A DNA stretch of 35,904 nucleotides from Actinomycetota bacterium (GCA_005888465.1 VAYJ01000004.1:2524-38427), one strand, 5' to 3'. Shown: positions 1-8,650, numbered from the stretch's first letter. Translations and numbers: made by a program. The notes: generated from the letters alone by a model not told the origin.

Positions 1-22
1 GGGGCGCTACGCTCTTCAATCG

Positions 23-892
23 ATGACCGACGAGGAAGAAGGTCGCTCGACTCCACCGCCTCGTATCGTCACGCCAAACCCAGAGGCGCCCACGGCTTCT
101 GAGCCTGCGACACCGTATGCCACCGTCGAGAAAACCGCATCCGATAAGGTAGCAGTTGGTGGGTCTGAAACGCTCACGTCGAAGACTATTGACACGCCCA
201 TCGTTCCGGCGTCGGGCAGCTTAGATACCGAAGGGAGTAAGCCCACGCCCGAGGGCACAGCGTACAAGACCGATCTTGGCAGCGGAAGCTACGAGAGCAA
301 GGGGCCTGATCTTGGAGGAGGACTGACAGCGGCTGATGTGCGAGCCAAGGTTCGTGAGCGTCCCGTCGATGAGATGCTCAATGATCCGCTCCGGGAAGTC
401 ACTCGCAAGGAACGACGTAGCCTCCTTGGCATCAGCGCCATAGCCATGCTGGTGGGATGGACTCATGCTCGCGTAATTCCCTCAAAGATCGAGAACTTCG
501 GTATCAACTTCACCCTACCAGATCGGAGCGTGCTGCTGTGGTTGTTCTTCTGGATTGTCGCCTATTACATCGTCGCCTTCGTCGCCTATGCGGCCACCGA
601 CGCTCTCAAGTACTTCCATACGATGGACGAAGGGGCTAAGACACTCAGAAAGCAGCGAGAAGAGGAAGCCGCCCGTTCTACGTCGCTCAGCGACGCCACT
701 CGGTCGGAAGCTCCGTGGCCACTCCTGCGATATGTGACCTTAATCATCACCTTGGTTATCGCTGGCGTCGCCATGTACTCCCTCTGGGGCGCCGTCCATG
801 ACGTTGTGCCGACCGTCCCAAGCGGGCCAGGAACACCGGGCGACTACCTCAAGGCAGTTCCTTCCAGCCAGGTTGCTACGCGAGTGCATTGA
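23..892 (+). CDS. Hypothetical membrane protein with disordered N-terminus
   Basis: I do not recognise the function of this 289-residue protein. The first ~115 residues are low-complexity and rich in Pro, Thr, Ser and Gly, so probably disordered. Hydrophobic segments follow at about residues 133-150, 170-192 (aromatic-rich, around LLWLFFWIVAYY) and 237-256, suggesting an inner-membrane protein with three spans and a charged segment (KTLRKQREEEAA) between the second and third. The start is the first ATG and has no strong ribosome site; an earlier start outside the window is possible. Base composition is lower in G+C (a sampled line at 121-180 is 55%) than in the catabolic operons downstream (about 70%), so this segment may have a different history. 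It stands alone, with no same-strand partner within 400 bases. Confidence is for being a real gene, not for function. Confidence 0.7.
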   Translation: MTDEEEGRSTPPPRIVTPNPEAPTASEPATPYATVEKTASDKVAVGGSETLTSKTIDTPIVPASGSLDTEGSKPTPEGTAYKTDLGSGSYESKGPDLGGGLTAADVRAKVRERPVDEMLNDPLREVTRKERRSLLGISAIAMLVGWTHARVIPSKIENFGINFTLPDRSVLLWLFFWIVAYYIVAFVAYAATDALKYFHTMDEGAKTLRKQREEEAARSTSLSDATRSEAPWPLLRYVTLIITLVIAGVAMYSLWGAVHDVVPTVPSGPGTPGDYLKAVPSSQVATRVH

Positions 893-1310
893 CGATTTGC
901 TACGAGGTCTGCTACGATCCGCTCAGCGCGTGGGAGAAAAGCTCACAAGATTTCAGCGCGTTACGAATAGGCGTGAGAGGGATGGTCGAATCCCTTACCC
1001 TCCACCGCCTCGCGGGACAGAGCCTGCAGTCCTGCCGCTTCGCCTCTAGACCGTCCAGACGGACCTCATGGCGCCTTGTGCTGTTCGTAACCGCACGGTT
1101 GTGAACAGCCCCGGGGGTGTCTTGAATTGCTCATCAGCAGGGACGAACGCCGAGATCAAGACCCGACCGACCGTGAGACCCATAGCGAAAAAGACGGTAC
1201 GGGTGCTGACGCGCGCCTAGCCGTGCTTCCAGGATTGGGCACATGATTCCGTGGGATAATCGCGAGAGCTTCCCGGCCAAAGTACGGACCTTCATCGAAG
1301 GAGACGGACG
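893..1310. other. Intergenic stretch of about 420 bases
   Basis: No convincing gene is seen. It holds one copy of the 26-bp palindrome (1082-1107), a small hairpin at 978-995 that resembles a tRNA T-arm without the rest of a cloverleaf, and a possible -10 box GATAAT at 1255-1260 upstream of the Rieske gene, without a clear -35 at the right distance. The Rieske gene's ribosome site (AAGGAG) lies at the end of this stretch. Confidence 0.6.
1082..1107 (+). repeat. Dispersed 26-bp palindrome, copy 1
   Basis: Left arm TGTTCGTAACCG, 2-nt spacer CA, right arm CGGTTGTGAACA. Outer flanking C and G extend the pairing by one. Two non-Watson-Crick pairs occur (G-T and T-G), both of which would be G-U wobbles in plus-strand RNA. 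Further copies are at 22136-22161 and 35593-35618, in the same orientation. Confidence 0.85.
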
Positions 1311-2495
1311 ATGATCGACATCCGCCAGTTAGACCCGATGCGACGGCCGCTCGACGAGGCCAGCCACGCGCCGGGCTGGCTCTACAGCTCGCCTGAGGTA
1401 TACCGCCTCGAGGTCGAGCAACTGTTCATGCGGAGCTGGCTCTTCGTCGGTCGCGAGGAGGAATTGCCTGGGGCCGGCGACTACCTGACGCTCCGCATCG
1501 CCGGCGAGCCGGTCGTGGTCGCCCGCACGCCGGAAGGGACCCTCAACGCCTTCTACAATATGTGCGTGCATCGCGGGGTGGAGGTGGCCCAGGGCTGCGG
1601 CAACGCCCACTCGTTCAAGTGCCCCTACCACGGCTGGATCTACGACCTCTCGGGGCGGCTCTCGGGCGCCGCCTACATGAAGGACAGCAAAGGCTTCGAG
1701 CGCGACCGCGAGCGGATGACGCCGTTGCGCCTGGACACGTGGGGCGGCTGCATCTTCGTGACCTTCGCCGCCGACGCCCCGCCGCTCGCCGAGTTCGTGG
1801 GGGGATGGGAGAAGGACTTCGCCTTCCTGCGCCCGGACAACTGCCGGCTGGGCAACCGCATCGACCTCGACCTGGCCTGCAACTGGAAGTTCGTGCCCGA
1901 GAACCTGATGGACTTCTACCATGTGGGCGTGCTGCACGCGAACACGTTCGGCGCCAAGTTCCGATGGGAGGACGAGCAGGTGCACCTGAAGCCCGGGGGC
2001 GGCATCTCGATCTTCTACAGCGCGGGACCGCCCACCCCTGGAGCCCAGCCCTTGCTCGGCAAGATGCCGTGGCTGGAAGACCGTCCCATCAGCTTCGCCT
2101 GCACGGGGTTTCTGTCGCCGAACTGCTCGCTGTTCGGCCGCATCGACTGCGTGCGGATGTTCGCGGCGTGGCCGGACGGCCCCGGCCGCTCGCGCACGAC
2201 CATCTATCACCTGTTCCCCGAGGAGTTCTTCGGCCGCCCCGGGTTCCGTGAGAAGCTCGAGGTCTACCGGGCCTACCAGCTCCAGGTGCTCGAAGAGGAT
2301 CGCTCGATGCTCGAATCGATGCAGATTGCCATGGCGTCGCCGGCCTACCGACCGGGCCGCATGTCCACGCTCGAAAAGCCTCTCCACCACTACCTGAACG
2401 GCTACGTCGACCGGCTCTTCGGAGGTAACGGTGCGGAGGTCGGCGAGCGCGAGGCACGCATGACGCGGCGGACAGCCGGCGGAGTCGCCCCATAA
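1311..2495 (+). CDS. Rieske non-heme iron ring-hydroxylating oxygenase, alpha subunit
   Basis: A 394-residue aromatic-ring-hydroxylating or demethylating oxygenase large subunit, cytoplasmic. The N-terminal Rieske [2Fe-2S] domain shows C85-x-H87 and C104-x2-H107 (CVH...CPYH). The C-terminal catalytic domain begins with N191-W-K and has E197-N198, the bridging D201 and the iron-binding H204 and H209 in DFYHVGVLH. The length is normal for the family. The start is ATG with GAAGGAGACGG just upstream, the same ribosome-site string as the gene at 8675. No beta subunit, ferredoxin or reductase gene lies nearby, so electrons must come from elsewhere. The NicX/M29-like gene follows at 53 bases, then an ABC importer, which suggests catabolism of an imported ring compound. 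Substrate cannot be read from the sequence. Confidence 0.9.
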   Translation: MIDIRQLDPMRRPLDEASHAPGWLYSSPEVYRLEVEQLFMRSWLFVGREEELPGAGDYLTLRIAGEPVVVARTPEGTLNAFYNMCVHRGVEVAQGCGNAHSFKCPYHGWIYDLSGRLSGAAYMKDSKGFERDRERMTPLRLDTWGGCIFVTFAADAPPLAEFVGGWEKDFAFLRPDNCRLGNRIDLDLACNWKFVPENLMDFYHVGVLHANTFGAKFRWEDEQVHLKPGGGISIFYSAGPPTPGAQPLLGKMPWLEDRPISFACTGFLSPNCSLFGRIDCVRMFAAWPDGPGRSRTTIYHLFPEEFFGRPGFREKLEVYRAYQLQVLEEDRSMLESMQIAMASPAYRPGRMSTLEKPLHHYLNGYVDRLFGGNGAEVGEREARMTRRTAGGVAP

Positions 2496-2548
2496 GTGCC
2501 CGTGGCGTCATCCCGCCCGCCGAACTCGCGGCCGCAGCCGACGTCCTT

Positions 2549-3547
2549 GTGCGCGACTACATGGCTGTCCGGCCGGGCGAGGACGTGCTGATCACCGCCG
2601 ATACCGCCACCGATCACGCTCTCATCCAGGTACTGACGACGGCCGTCGCCCAGGCGGACGCGCGGGGCTCTGTGCTGACGATTCCGCGCCTGCCATTCCA
2701 AGGCAAGCTCGCCGACCCCTACGTGCCGCAGGTGATTGATGGTGCGGCCCGAGGCTGCACGGTGTGGATCGATCTCACGTTCCCGTACCTGGCCGGCGCC
2801 CGCGTGTGCGACGAGGCCGTGCACGATGGCGGCGTGCGGTACCTACTCGGCGGCGACATGGGGGCGGCCGGCCTCGCCCGTCTCTTCGGCGGCGTCGACC
2901 TCGACGTCTATTATGCTGTCCACAAGGCCTTCGACGAAGCGACAGCGGCCGCCGTCGATCGCCCGGTGCGCATCACAGACGGCCTCGGCAGTGACGTCAC
3001 GTTTACCCTGGCCAAGCCCGCCTTTACCAAGCCGCGGCGGGCCCACCAGCCCGGCCTCTACTTCGTGCCGGGCTCGTGCACGATGTTCCCGAGTCCCGAG
3101 TCGGTCCAAGGCGTGTTGCACGTGGTGGCCAGCTTTCACGAATACTACGCGCGTTTCTCGGAGCCCGCCCGGCTCGTGATCGACGGGCGCATCCGGGAGG
3201 TCAGCGGGGGAGGCGCCGCGCGCGGTGCCTTGCAGCGCGCGCTACGGCGGGCGGCCGGCGGTGACTACGGCCACGTTATCCACTTCACCCACGGTATCCA
3301 TCCCGCGGCGCGGGTGACGGGTGAGTCGTTCATCGAAGACATGCGGGCGACGGGCAACGACGCCGTCGGGCTCGGCGTCCCGTTCTGGCTACCTGGCGGC
3401 GGCGAGAACCATCCCGACGCCATCCTCAGCCAGCAGTCGCTCTGGATCGACGGCCGCCCGGTGGTGCAGGATGGGGTCATCATCGCGCCTGCGCCACTCG
3501 CGACGCTCGCCGCCACGCTCGTGCCAAAGATCGGAGCCGGCCGATGA
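2549..3547 (+). CDS. M29 aminopeptidase/NicX-like metalloenzyme
   Basis: A 332-residue protein of the M29 leucyl aminopeptidase / 2,5-dihydroxypyridine dioxygenase superfamily. The C-terminal half aligns by eye with the NicX homologue at 9598: HFTHGIHP here against ISHVGWGL there, and ENHPDAIL against CHFDIPMR, followed in both by a DG-PVV-DGVI stretch. This gives a candidate H248, H288-x-D290 iron-binding triad. The GTG at 2549 is the first possible start in the frame, but the frame is open upstream and reads like coding sequence from about 2510 (PAELAAAADVLV), so the true N-terminus may lie further upstream or use a rare codon. The stop overlaps the next ATG (ATGA), so it is translationally coupled to the ABC ATPase. 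It may be a ring-cleaving dioxygenase or a peptidase; the family is clearer than the reaction. Confidence 0.75.
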   Translation: MRDYMAVRPGEDVLITADTATDHALIQVLTTAVAQADARGSVLTIPRLPFQGKLADPYVPQVIDGAARGCTVWIDLTFPYLAGARVCDEAVHDGGVRYLLGGDMGAAGLARLFGGVDLDVYYAVHKAFDEATAAAVDRPVRITDGLGSDVTFTLAKPAFTKPRRAHQPGLYFVPGSCTMFPSPESVQGVLHVVASFHEYYARFSEPARLVIDGRIREVSGGGAARGALQRALRRAAGGDYGHVIHFTHGIHPAARVTGESFIEDMRATGNDAVGLGVPFWLPGGGENHPDAILSQQSLWIDGRPVVQDGVIIAPAPLATLAATLVPKIGAGR

Positions 3548-4317
3548 TCGAGGTCCAGGGCGTCCACAAGATGTTCGACCTTGCCGACGGGGGCACCTAC
3601 GCGCTACGCGACGTGAGCTTCGACGTCCACGAGGGCGAGTTGGTCTCGCTCATCGGGCCCAGTGGCTGCGGCAAGACCACGCTGCTCTACTGCATCAGCG
3701 GACTCGAGCCCCTCGTGGAGGGCCGCATTCTTCTCGACGGTCGACCAGTGGAGGGCCCGCGCAGCGGCGAGGTGGGTTTGATCTTCCAGAAGGCGGTGCT
3801 ACTCGGCTGGCGCACGGTGATGGACAACGTGCTGTTGCCCATCGAGGTCTTCGGCCGGTCGCGGGCGAGCTACGCGAGCCGCGCCATGGAGCTGATCGAC
3901 TTTGTCGGCCTCACCGGCTTCGCTGACTACCTTCCCGGCAAGCTGTCGGGCGGCATGCAACAGCGCGCGGCCATCGTGCGATCGCTGATCTTCGAGCCCC
4001 GCGTGCTCCTGATGGACGAGCCATTTGGCGCTCTCGACGCGCAGACGCGTGAGCACATGAACATGTTGCTGCTACGCGTGTGGGAAGCAACGCGCAAGAC
4101 CATCGTCTTCGTCACCCACGACCTCGAGGAGGCCGCCTTCCTTTCCGACCGTGTCGTGGTGCTGACAGCGCGGCCGGGCACCGTGCGCGAGATCGTGGAC
4201 GTGCCGCTGCCGCGGCCCCGCACTATACAGATGCGCTACTCGGAGGACTTCGTCCGGCTCGCCCGCCGGCTGCGCGGACTACTGGACGTGGTTCTGTCGC
4301 CGGCCGCCATCGGGTAG
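3544..4317 (+). CDS. ABC transporter ATP-binding protein (Ssu/Tau/nitrate type)
   Basis: A 257-residue ATPase of the nitrate/sulfonate/taurine-type importer family, acting on the inner face of the membrane with the permease at 4328. Walker A is GPSGCGKTT (residues 38-46), the Q-loop is IFQKAVLL (about 80-87), the signature is LSGGMQQR (134-141), Walker B is VLLMDEP (154-160) and the H-loop His is at 192 (FVTHDLEEA). All catalytic motifs are intact. The ATG overlaps the stop of the upstream gene by ATGA, and the permease starts 10 bases downstream, so the three genes belong to one operon. The Ssu-like subfamily covers many substrates (sulfonates, pyrimidine precursors, aromatic acids); the enzymes upstream point to an aromatic or N-heterocyclic substrate, by inference only. 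Confidence 0.92.
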   Translation: MIEVQGVHKMFDLADGGTYALRDVSFDVHEGELVSLIGPSGCGKTTLLYCISGLEPLVEGRILLDGRPVEGPRSGEVGLIFQKAVLLGWRTVMDNVLLPIEVFGRSRASYASRAMELIDFVGLTGFADYLPGKLSGGMQQRAAIVRSLIFEPRVLLMDEPFGALDAQTREHMNMLLLRVWEATRKTIVFVTHDLEEAAFLSDRVVVLTARPGTVREIVDVPLPRPRTIQMRYSEDFVRLARRLRGLLDVVLSPAAIG

Positions 4318-4327
4318 AGGCGCCTGC

Positions 4328-5206
4328 GTGGCCCAGCGCGCCGCTGAGATATCGCCGCTGACAGTGGGCGACGATCTCCACCTCGCCGTCGACGCCGCCC
4401 GCCGCGCCCGGCGCCGACGCCGTCGGCGCGACGCTCTCATCCTCAACGCCACCCGGACCGCTGTGCTGGTGGCAGCGCTGCTGGTGTGGCACCTGGCCTC
4501 GCTGGCCACTTCGCCGCTGATTCTGCCCGCGCCAGCCTTGGTGGCCGCCCAGCTCGTCCAAAGCTGGGGATTGATCGCGACGAACCTGTGGATCACGCTC
4601 GCCGAGATCGTACTGGGCTTCGTGGCGGGCAGCGCCATCGGCTTCGTCACCGGCACCGTCATCGCGCACTCGCGCCGGCTCGATGGGGTCCTGCGCCCAT
4701 ACATCGCGACCTCACAGGCCGTGCCCAAGGCTGCGCTGGCGCCGCTCTTCGTGCTCTGGCTCGGCTTTGGGCTCGGGCCCAAGGTCACCATCGCTGCCCT
4801 CATCTCGTTCTTCCCACTGCTGGAGAACACGATCGTGGGCCTGCGCCGCGTCGATCCCGACGCGCTCAAGCTGTTTGCGTCGCTCGGCGCCAGCCCCTGG
4901 CAGGTATTCGTCAAGCTGCGCCTGCCCCACGGACTGCCCTACATCCTGACGGGGCTCAAGGTGGGCGTCGTGTTCGCCACCGTGGGCGCCGTTATCGCGG
5001 AATTCGTGACCGCCAACAAGGGCCTGGGGGCTGTGATCATGCAGGCCCAGGGCAACTTCGACACCCGGCTGATGTTCGCCGTCATCATCGTGCTAACCGT
5101 GATGGGGGTGCTCCTTTACGAGGTGGTGCAGCAGGTGGAGCGGAGGGTGCTGCGCGCCTGGAACCTCGGCGAGGGGGAGCTCGATAACCGCCACACCGGG
5201 ACGTGA
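4328..5206 (+). CDS. ABC transporter permease (SsuC/TauC type)
   Basis: A 292-residue inner-membrane permease, the partner of the ATPase at 3544 and the binding protein at 5256. After a short Arg-rich cytoplasmic N-terminus it has about six hydrophobic segments (for example ALLVWHLASLA, VLGFVAGSAIGFVTG, KVTIAALISFFPLLEN, TVGAVIAEFVT and FAVIIVLTVMGVLLYEVV). The coupling (EAA-like) loop is visible as LGASPWQVFVKLRLPHGLPY, typical of the family. The GTG at 4328 is the first usable start after the ATPase stop. Length and topology are normal. Confidence 0.9.
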   Translation: MAQRAAEISPLTVGDDLHLAVDAARRARRRRRRRDALILNATRTAVLVAALLVWHLASLATSPLILPAPALVAAQLVQSWGLIATNLWITLAEIVLGFVAGSAIGFVTGTVIAHSRRLDGVLRPYIATSQAVPKAALAPLFVLWLGFGLGPKVTIAALISFFPLLENTIVGLRRVDPDALKLFASLGASPWQVFVKLRLPHGLPYILTGLKVGVVFATVGAVIAEFVTANKGLGAVIMQAQGNFDTRLMFAVIIVLTVMGVLLYEVVQQVERRVLRAWNLGEGELDNRHTGT

Positions 5207-5255
5207 TGGACAATCGCCCGCCGACATCGTGATCGGCGAAAAGGGAGCCTAACCG

Positions 5256-6278
5256 ATGAGACGCCGCCTGCTGCTCGCCACCGTCGTGCTGTCGCTCGGC
5301 GCGCTCCTGGTGCCCGCCGTCGCCCCGCGGGCGCAGGTCCGGCCCAAGGTCCGCTACGTGCGACCGTTCCCGCCTGACGTCAGCATCGCGTGGTACTACG
5401 TGGCTCTCGACAAGGGCTACTTCCGCGACGCTGGCATCGAGACCGACATCGTGGTGGGCACGCTCGGTTCCGGGGGCGCGCTGCAGCAGGTCATCGCTGG
5501 CGCCGGCGAGTTCGCCAGCGGGCCGCCCGACGCCATGCTGAACGCAAACGCCCAGGGGGAACCGCTCGTGGGCTTCTGGCAGTGGATCAAGGTCGGGATC
5601 TTCGGCATCCAGGCCCGGAAGGATCGCGGCATCACCCGGATCGAGGACCTGAAGGGTAAGACCATCGGCGTGCTCGGGATGGCCAGCGCTACCCGCTACG
5701 CCCCCCTCATGATGCTGGCTCGCTCGGGCCTGAAGGAGGGCGACGTCAACATGGTTGTCCTCGGCGGCGGCGGTGCCGCCTACGGCCCCGCCCTCGCGCG
5801 CGGCCAGGTCGACGCGCTGGGCACCTGGGATGTACCGAAGTGGGTGGTGGAGACGACGGCAGGTGACGCGGCCTTCCGCACTCAGCTCGTCTACTTCCCG
5901 GCCTCCGACTACCTACCCGACATCTTCACCACCACGAAGAAGTACTACGACACGAACAAGGAGAATCTCGTGAAGTTCCTGGTGGCCATGCAGCGGGCCA
6001 ACGTCGATGTCGTCCGCGATATCGACGCCGCTGTGAAGATCACCGGGAAGTACTTGCCCACCGTGGCCAGTGCCGACCAGGCCGTCATGCGAAAGACCGT
6101 CGAGATCCGGGCGAGCTCACTGTCGCCGGACGGCCGCTTCGACTACGCAGCTTACGAGCGGGCCCTCCCGCTCTACAAGGAGGTCGGGCTCGTGAAGGCC
6201 GACCCGCAGGCCTTCAAGCTGCGCGAAATCCTTAGCAATGAGCTGGCGGAGTTGGTACAGAAGCAGCTCGCTCGCTGA
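5256..6278 (+). CDS. ABC transporter substrate-binding protein, NMT1/THI5-like
   Basis: A 340-residue periplasmic binding protein completing the Ssu/Tau-type importer. The N-terminus MRRRLLLATVVLSLGALL is a classic signal peptide, with a likely cleavage after ...APRAQ (about residue 27). The mature part has the two-lobed NMT1/THI5 pattern: ALDKGYFRDAGIETDIV near the start, then EDLKGKTIGVLGMASATRY and FLVAMQRANVDVV. The start is ATG with AAGGGAGCC upstream. Its last 47 bases overlap the 3' end of the minus-strand molybdenum hydroxylase gene, so the two transcripts converge with no room for an independent terminator. The ligand is unknown. Confidence 0.9.
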   Translation: MRRRLLLATVVLSLGALLVPAVAPRAQVRPKVRYVRPFPPDVSIAWYYVALDKGYFRDAGIETDIVVGTLGSGGALQQVIAGAGEFASGPPDAMLNANAQGEPLVGFWQWIKVGIFGIQARKDRGITRIEDLKGKTIGVLGMASATRYAPLMMLARSGLKEGDVNMVVLGGGGAAYGPALARGQVDALGTWDVPKWVVETTAGDAAFRTQLVYFPASDYLPDIFTTTKKYYDTNKENLVKFLVAMQRANVDVVRDIDAAVKITGKYLPTVASADQAVMRKTVEIRASSLSPDGRFDYAAYERALPLYKEVGLVKADPQAFKLREILSNELAELVQKQLAR

Positions 6279-8583
6279 CGCTGGCCCGCAGGGGGCAGAA
6301 GCGGTGGAGGTTCACGGGCAGGCTCGTGATCTCGACCTCGGGGCCCAGGGCGTGAGCAACCGCGTTAGCCAGCGCAGCACCGGCGCCCGATGTGCCCGTC
6401 TCGCCCACGCCTTTGACGCCAAGCGGGTTGGAGGTGACGCCGCCTTCCTCCAGGATGAGGACGTCGATCGACGGCACGCTGTCGGCGCGCGGTAGTGCGT
6501 AGTCCATGAGCGTGCCGGTCAGCAGCTGGCCGTCGGCGTCGTAGACCAGCTCCTGGAGCAGCGCCCCGCCCAGCCCGTGCACAACGCCGCCCACGAGCTG
6601 CCCCTCCACGAGCAGGGGATTGATGGCGCGGCCCACGTCGCACACGAGCACGTAGCGTAGGGGCGTCACCATCCCCGTCTGGGTGTCGACGGCCACCAGG
6701 GCGATGTGCACGGAGAACGAGAAGGTCATCTCGCTGGTGCGGTGGTACTCGAAGGCGTCGAGCGGCGCCACCAGGTCCGGTGCGATTGGCACAGCTGGCG
6801 GGGCCACCATTGCTGCCACGTCGCGCAGCGTGCAGCCATGGGCGGGTGAGCCGGTCACGGAGATATGCCCGTCCTTGACGACTAGGTCAGCCGGGCTCGC
6901 CTCCAGATGCGCGGCCGCCGCGCGCAGGATCTTGTCCTTCACGCGCTGCGCGGCTCGGTAGACGGCGCTGCCCGCCATGACCGTGGTGCGCGACGCGTAG
7001 GTGCCCTCGCCGTACGGCATGAGGCCGGTATCGCCGAGGTGGACCACCACGTCGCAGTGAGGGACGTCAAGAACGTCGGCGCAGATCTGGGCGAGTGTGG
7101 TGGCCTGCCCCTGCCCCTGGGAGCCGGCGCCCGTGTAGATGTGGACTTTGCCGGAGAGGCCAAGCTCGACGCGCGCGGTCTCGAACGGGCCGCGCCCGCT
7201 CGGCTCCGCGAAACACGTGAGTCCGACACCAAGCCGGATGGTACTGCCGCCGGCGTTGGCCTCGCGGCAGCGCACGAGCAGGCCTGCGTAGTCGGCGTGC
7301 GCGAGCGCTCGCTCGAAGATGTCGGGGAAGTCGCCGCTATCGAAGACGACGGGCACGCTCGCGCTGGCGGCGCCAACGCGATAGGGCATCTGCTCGCGCC
7401 GAACGAGATTCCGCCGGCGCATCTCGGCTGGGTCCAGCCCGAGCTCGGCGGCAAGCAGGTCGAACGCGCGCTCGCGCACGAAGCCAACCTCGAAGAGGCC
7501 AGGACCCCGTAGAGTCCCCGTGGGTGTCTTGTTCGTCATCACGCACGATACCCGACAGCGGTAGTGCGCGACGTGGTATGGGCCGGGCACGTGCGCGGCC
7601 GACGAGCTCGGCACCATGGTGCCGTGGGTGCGGATGTAGGCGCCCATGTCGTTGACGAAGGCGGCATCGATGGCGAGCAGGCGGCCGTCGCCGTCCGTGG
7701 CCAGGGTCAGGTCCCAATGCTGTTCGCGGGAGTGGTTGGTGGTCAGGAGGTGCTCGCGGCGGTCCTCGATCCAGCGCACCGGCCGGCCGAGCCGGCGCGC
7801 CAGGTAGGGAACGAGGAAGTCCTCGGGATAGAACTCGCCGCGGGCGCCGAAGCCGCCGCCCACGTCGCCCTCGATGAAGCGGATCTGGTCCTCGCCGATG
7901 TCCAGCAGGTCGGCCAGCACGCGCCGGTTGAAGTACGGAACCTTGGTCACACCCCACATCGTCATAGTCTCGCGACCGGCGTCCCACTCGGCAAGGAGAC
8001 CCCGGGTCTCCATGGGCAGCGCGGTGTCGCGGCCCACCGTGAACGTGCGGCGGAACACGCGCGGGGCGGCCCGGACGATGGTGTCGACGTCACCGAAGTT
8101 GACGACCCACGTGGAGGCCAGGTTGCCGTCGGCGTGAAGCGTTGGCGATCCCGGACGCATGGCCCCGAGCGCGTCGACCACAGCCGGCAGGGGTGCGTAG
8201 TCGACCTTGATAAGATCGCGTGCGTCCTCGGCCACGTACGCGTCGGTGGCGACGACTACGGCCACCGGTTCGCCGACGTAGCGCACGGTGTCGAAGGCGA
8301 GCGGTGTCTGCAGGTAACGATCCAACTCGGGGCGCCCGGCCATGCGTATCGGGATCACGCCTAGACGCGGGATGACGTCGTCGAAAGTGAGACAGTTGAG
8401 CACGCCGGGAACCGCGCGCGCTGCCCGCGTATCGATGCGCGCGATGCGGGCATGGGCGTGGGGGCTACGCACGACCACTGCGCTCACCATGCCGGGACGC
8501 CGGAGATCAGCCACGAACCGCCCGCCACCGGTGAGGAGTTGACGGTCCTCTACGCGCTTGATGCTCGCTCCGATCAGCTTCAC
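6232..8583 (-). CDS. Xanthine dehydrogenase/CO dehydrogenase-family molybdopterin subunit (orphan)
   Basis: About 783 residues, the large molybdopterin-cytosine-dinucleotide-binding subunit of a molybdenum hydroxylase, which inserts water-derived oxygen into C-H bonds of aldehydes or (N-hetero)aromatics. I chose the GTG at 8583 because GGGAGGGGGG lies just upstream and the family begins about here (IGASIKRVEDRQLLTGG); a longer open frame runs back to 8778 but is not family-like. Visible landmarks are VRYVGEPVAVVVA, the molybdopterin loop GGGFGARGEFYPED, GTLRGPGLFE where CoxL proteins have a variant of AYRGAGRPE, and the C-terminal GVKGVGETGTSGAG with the likely catalytic Glu. No FAD or [2Fe-2S] subunit gene adjoins it, unlike the set at 23229-26865. 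It is divergent from the gene at 8675. Confidence 0.88.
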   Translation of the reverse strand: MKLIGASIKRVEDRQLLTGGGRFVADLRRPGMVSAVVVRSPHAHARIARIDTRAARAVPGVLNCLTFDDVIPRLGVIPIRMAGRPELDRYLQTPLAFDTVRYVGEPVAVVVATDAYVAEDARDLIKVDYAPLPAVVDALGAMRPGSPTLHADGNLASTWVVNFGDVDTIVRAAPRVFRRTFTVGRDTALPMETRGLLAEWDAGRETMTMWGVTKVPYFNRRVLADLLDIGEDQIRFIEGDVGGGFGARGEFYPEDFLVPYLARRLGRPVRWIEDRREHLLTTNHSREQHWDLTLATDGDGRLLAIDAAFVNDMGAYIRTHGTMVPSSSAAHVPGPYHVAHYRCRVSCVMTNKTPTGTLRGPGLFEVGFVRERAFDLLAAELGLDPAEMRRRNLVRREQMPYRVGAASASVPVVFDSGDFPDIFERALAHADYAGLLVRCREANAGGSTIRLGVGLTCFAEPSGRGPFETARVELGLSGKVHIYTGAGSQGQGQATTLAQICADVLDVPHCDVVVHLGDTGLMPYGEGTYASRTTVMAGSAVYRAAQRVKDKILRAAAAHLEASPADLVVKDGHISVTGSPAHGCTLRDVAAMVAPPAVPIAPDLVAPLDAFEYHRTSEMTFSFSVHIALVAVDTQTGMVTPLRYVLVCDVGRAINPLLVEGQLVGGVVHGLGGALLQELVYDADGQLLTGTLMDYALPRADSVPSIDVLILEEGGVTSNPLGVKGVGETGTSGAGAALANAVAHALGPEVEITSLPVNLHRFCPLRASVSERAASVPTPPAHC

Positions 8584-8622
8584 TCGACGCCCCCCTCCCG
8601 GCGCGACCGTCGGGCCCTCGCG

Positions 8623-8650
8623 AGTATATACTGGGCGGGTTCGAAACCGC
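8623..8650. promoter_or_regulatory. Two candidate operators in a divergent spacer
   Basis: The 91-base gap between the divergent genes starting at 8583 (minus) and 8675 (plus) contains two adjacent inverted repeats. AGTATATACT at 8623-8632 is a perfect 10-bp palindrome of the AT-rich kind bound by many GntR-type dimers. GCGGGTTCGAAACCGC at 8635-8650 is a 16-bp palindrome with one mismatched pair around TTCGAA. Their position fits joint control of both directions. No regulator gene adjoins; the only GntR gene in the window (35178) is broken. Confidence 0.4.

Noticed and set aside
978..995. tRNA T-arm-like hairpin (AGGGA/TCCCT with a GGTCGAA loop)
   Set aside because: The loop has eight bases instead of seven and no acceptor, D-arm or anticodon arm could be assembled around it; no terminal CCA.
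51..1012. 13-bp direct repeat CTCCACCGCCTCG at 51-63 and 1000-1012 flanking the first gene, possible attachment sites
   Set aside because: Repeats of this length are expected by chance in 36 kb of GC-rich sequence, and no integrase gene is present.
1329..2390. 353-codon minus-strand frame opposite the Rieske gene
   Set aside because: Antisense shadow; the plus-strand frame has complete Rieske and iron-binding motifs.
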